Shown here: in pieces, positions 6,860-8,236 of the stretch
How positions within the stretch are numbered: position 1 is the first letter of the stretch
Layout: each line of letters opens with the position of its first letter
Assembly: GCA_052034445.1 (NCBI GenBank)
Contig: JBPOIN010000103.1
Location: 1-8,236, forward strand
Direction: 5' to 3'
DNA from: Sterolibacterium sp052034445
Lineage (GTDB): Bacteria; Pseudomonadota; Gammaproteobacteria; Burkholderiales; Rhodocyclaceae
DNA length: 8,236 nt
Made by a program: the position numbers and the translations under genes
The notes under the pieces: model-generated
What the model was told of the DNA's origin: nothing
Database searches by the model: none
What the model saw: only the letters and a program-made list of their open reading frames with translations

Positions 6860-8049
6860 GGCTGCTGGCCGTCCGCCGTAGCGACAACATGCTTCACGAC
6901 ATCGCCGTCGGCGAGGAATCCCGCACCCGACGCGACGACGCGTGCGCCGGCAGTCAAACCGTCGACAATCTCGATGCGTTCGGCGTTACGCCGGCCGGTC
7001 CGCACCCGGACCTGTGTGACCCGCATCTGATCCGCAGCAGCAGCGGTTTGGCCGGCCTCGCCGGCCAGCAAGTAGACATAAGCGAACCCTTCACGCAACA
7101 CCACGGCCGACACCGGCAGCGTCAATGCGGCGGCGCGCCCGGTTTCGATTTCACCGCGCGCAAACATGCCGGCCCGCAACGTCGTGGTCGCCGGCAGATC
7201 GACATACACGATGCCGTTGCGCGTGCGCGGATCGACGCTCGGCGCAACGGCGCGCACCGTACCGGGCAGTTTTTCACCGGCCGGACCACTCAGCACCGCC
7301 ACGGCGCCGGGTTTGATCTGCGCCAGCACGGTTGCCGGGGCTTCGGCCTGCCATTCAAGACGACCGAAGCGGATCAGACGGAACAGTTCCTGGCCCTGCT
7401 GGGTCAGCGAGCCGACGCTGGCGCTACGCGCCGAAATGACACCATCGTCGGGCGCCGTGACGCTGGTCTTGCGCATGCGCAACTCGGCAGACTGCAACCG
7501 CGCGCGCGCCGCATCAAGGCGCGCCGTGGCCGTTTGCTCGGCGGTGGCAAACTGTGCATGCATCTGGGTGCTGTAGAAGCCCTGGGCGCGCAAGGTCTGG
7601 GCGCGCTGGGCGTTAGCCCTGGCCTCGGCGGAACTGGCCTCAAGTTCGGCCACCGCAGCGCGCGCCTCGGCGACTTCGTTGCCGATGGCATCCACGGCGA
7701 TGCGCGCCAGCACCTGGCCCTTCCTGACGCGATCGCCGACCTGCACACTCACCTCGGTGATGCGGTATTGGCCGATCTCGGCGCCGATCACGGCTTCCTG
7801 CCAGGCCACCACATTGCCGTCCACGGCATACACCAGCGGCCATTCTTCGCGCCGCGCCTCGGCGCTGGTGACGCTCAGCGAAGGCTTGAGCGCCGCCGCG
7901 CCCGGCTGACCGGCTGCGCTTGCTGCGGCCGGTGCGGCGGAGTCCTTTGGCGCGCCGCCACGCCAGGCCAGCCCGGCAACCACAGCCGCCAAGACCAGCA
8001 ACAGCCACCAGCGCCCCTTGCCATGGAGCAGGATCGTCAACAATTTCAT
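6856..8049 (-). CDS. RND efflux periplasmic adaptor (membrane fusion protein, HlyD/AcrA-like)
   Basis: The 397-residue adaptor would join the RND pump to an outer-membrane channel. An N-terminal anchor (about 14-29, WWLLLVLAAVVAGLAW) has no lipobox cysteine, so it is probably held by an uncleaved helix rather than a lipid. An Ala/Pro-rich linker (33-55) follows, then the first half of a lipoyl domain (about 85-117, EVSVQVGDRVRKGQVLARI), an alpha-helical hairpin (about 120-193, rich in Ala, Glu and Arg), the second lipoyl half (197-222, VTAPDDGVISARSASVG), a beta-barrel (about 225-305) and a membrane-proximal domain (306-385). I chose the ATG at 8049; an ATG at 8115 would add 22 residues encoded by the IS end and has no ribosome binding site. 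The last codon overlaps the permease start. Expression probably depends on the IS end just upstream. The true N-terminus is the least certain part. Confidence 0.92.
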   Translation of the reverse strand: MKLLTILLHGKGRWWLLLVLAAVVAGLAWRGGAPKDSAAPAAASAAGQPGAAALKPSLSVTSAEARREEWPLVYAVDGNVVAWQEAVIGAEIGQYRITEVSVQVGDRVRKGQVLARIAVDAIGNEVAEARAAVAELEASSAEARANAQRAQTLRAQGFYSTQMHAQFATAEQTATARLDAARARLQSAELRMRKTSVTAPDDGVISARSASVGSLTQQGQELFRLIRFGRLEWQAEAPATVLAQIKPGAVAVLSGPAGEKLPGTVRAVAPSVDPRTRNGIVYVDLPATTTLRAGMFARGEIETGRAAALTLPVSAVVLREGFAYVYLLAGEAGQTAAAADQMRVTQVRVRTGRRNAERIEIVDGLTAGARVVASGAGFLADGDVVKHVVATADGQQP

Positions 8050-8057
8050 GGAGTGAG

Positions 8058-8065
8058 CTTCCCTC
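8058..8065 (-). promoter_or_regulatory. Weak ribosome binding site for the adaptor, inside the IS end
   Basis: Read on the minus strand, GAGGGAAG ends eight bases before the ATG at 8049, but its best core (GAGGG, 8061-8065) is 11 bases away, rather far. It lies inside the proposed IS end; only CTCC separates the IS from the ATG. The native site was probably displaced by the insertion. Confidence 0.45.
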
Positions 8066-8091
8066 TGTTTTTCGTCTTCCAACCCGTTGGC

Positions 8092-8120
8092 ATTATACCG
8101 CCAATTCCTGCTCATGTTGA
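8092..8120 (-). promoter_or_regulatory. Outward-facing sigma-70 promoter in the IS3-family end, driving the efflux operon
   Basis: On the minus strand, a -35 box TCAACA (8115-8120, four of six to consensus) is followed after exactly 17 bases by TATAAT (8092-8097, six of six). Transcription would start near 8085, giving a leader of about 36 bases to the adaptor ATG at 8049. The -10 box overlaps the transposase stop codon (8093-8095). This is a sequence prediction only; outward promoters in IS ends that activate efflux genes are well known in other bacteria. Confidence 0.65.
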
Positions 8121-8236
8121 GTGCTGAACCAATCTTTCAAGAATTTTTCTGGCGAGGCGTAGCCGAGCGTGGAATGGAGACGTCTCCGATTGTAGAAGGG
8201 TTCGATATAGTCGAACAGGTCGGCCTCCGCATCAGC
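8093..8236 (-). CDS. IS3-family transposase (OrfB, DDE integrase), C-terminal 47 residues only
   Basis: The minus-strand frame entering at the right edge encodes 47 residues before TAA. It contains FDYIEPFYNRRRLHSTLGYASPEKF, the hallmark end of the integrase core (rve) domain of IS3-family OrfB proteins; the YNxxRxHxxLGY pattern follows the third catalytic acid by a short distance. The acid itself and the rest of the protein are beyond the window, so it cannot be told whether the element is still active. The stop codon overlaps the -10 box of the predicted outward promoter. Confidence 0.92.
   Translation of the reverse strand, partial: ADAEADLFDYIEPFYNRRRLHSTLGYASPEKFLKDWFSTQHEQELAV

Larger units (their letters stand above)
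8054..8236 (-). mobile_element. End of an IS3-family insertion sequence (3' end relative to its transposase), continues past the window
   Basis: The segment holds the 3' end of an IS3-type transposase and its terminal region. I place the boundary at 8054 because the plus strand reads TGAGCTTCCC inward from there, and IS3-family elements usually begin with TGA at their tips (ending in CA on the other strand). The exact tip needs the other end for comparison. The element lies directly upstream of the adaptor gene in the same orientation. Bases 8050-8053 (GGAG) could be one copy of the 3-5 base target duplication, but the second copy is outside the window. Confidence 0.7.

Noticed and set aside
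8050..8115. A 22-residue N-terminal extension of the adaptor starting at the ATG at 8115
   Set aside because: It is encoded by the IS end, has no ribosome binding site, and starts upstream of the predicted transcription start near 8085.
6889..8127. A 412-codon open frame on the plus strand
   Set aside because: It is antisense to the adaptor gene and shows no domain or credible translation start.
1..8236. CRISPR arrays, tRNA or rRNA genes, toxin-antitoxin pairs, phage genes
   Set aside because: I looked for direct repeat arrays, cloverleaf-like sequences and small paired genes, and saw none that hold up.

Overview
The window is GC-rich (clearly above 60% by eye), with tightly packed genes and good Shine-Dalgarno sites. 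The AhpC and AhpF sequences, the HAE1-type RND pump and the IS3-family element together suggest a Gram-negative proteobacterium, most likely a betaproteobacterium. That placement is an impression from protein style; no marker gene is present.

Layout. (1) Bases 1-1067, plus strand: the 3' part of a hybrid sensor histidine kinase, cut by the window edge just after its H-box and ending in a receiver domain. (2) 1068-1215: an AT-rich regulatory gap with an OxyR/LysR-like dyad and a second inverted repeat. (3) 1216-3455, plus strand: ahpC and ahpF, a complete two-component alkyl hydroperoxide reductase, separated by a gap holding a long GC-rich stem-loop. (4) 3471-3505: an intrinsic terminator that reads on the minus strand. 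(5) 3528-8049, minus strand: an efflux operon transcribed toward ahpF, in the order periplasmic adaptor, RND permease (4-base ATGA overlap), then a 67-aa predicted exported or membrane protein, then the terminator. No outer-membrane factor gene is visible. (6) 8054-8236, minus strand: the end of an IS3-family insertion sequence, with the last 47 codons of its transposase.

How the genes work together. AhpF takes electrons from NADH through FAD and two CxxC pairs and re-reduces AhpC, which destroys peroxides; the dyad upstream suggests peroxide-responsive control. The adaptor and RND permease form the inner part of a tripartite proton-driven exporter that would need a TolC-like partner from elsewhere.

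The most interesting point is at the right end. The IS appears to end 4 bases from the adaptor start codon, and its last bases carry an outward-facing promoter (TCAACA, 17-base spacer, TATAAT) whose -10 box overlaps the transposase stop codon. The efflux operon therefore probably lost its native promoter and ribosome binding site and now depends on the IS. I found no entirely new system. The small RND-linked protein and the IS-driven pump are the least explained parts.
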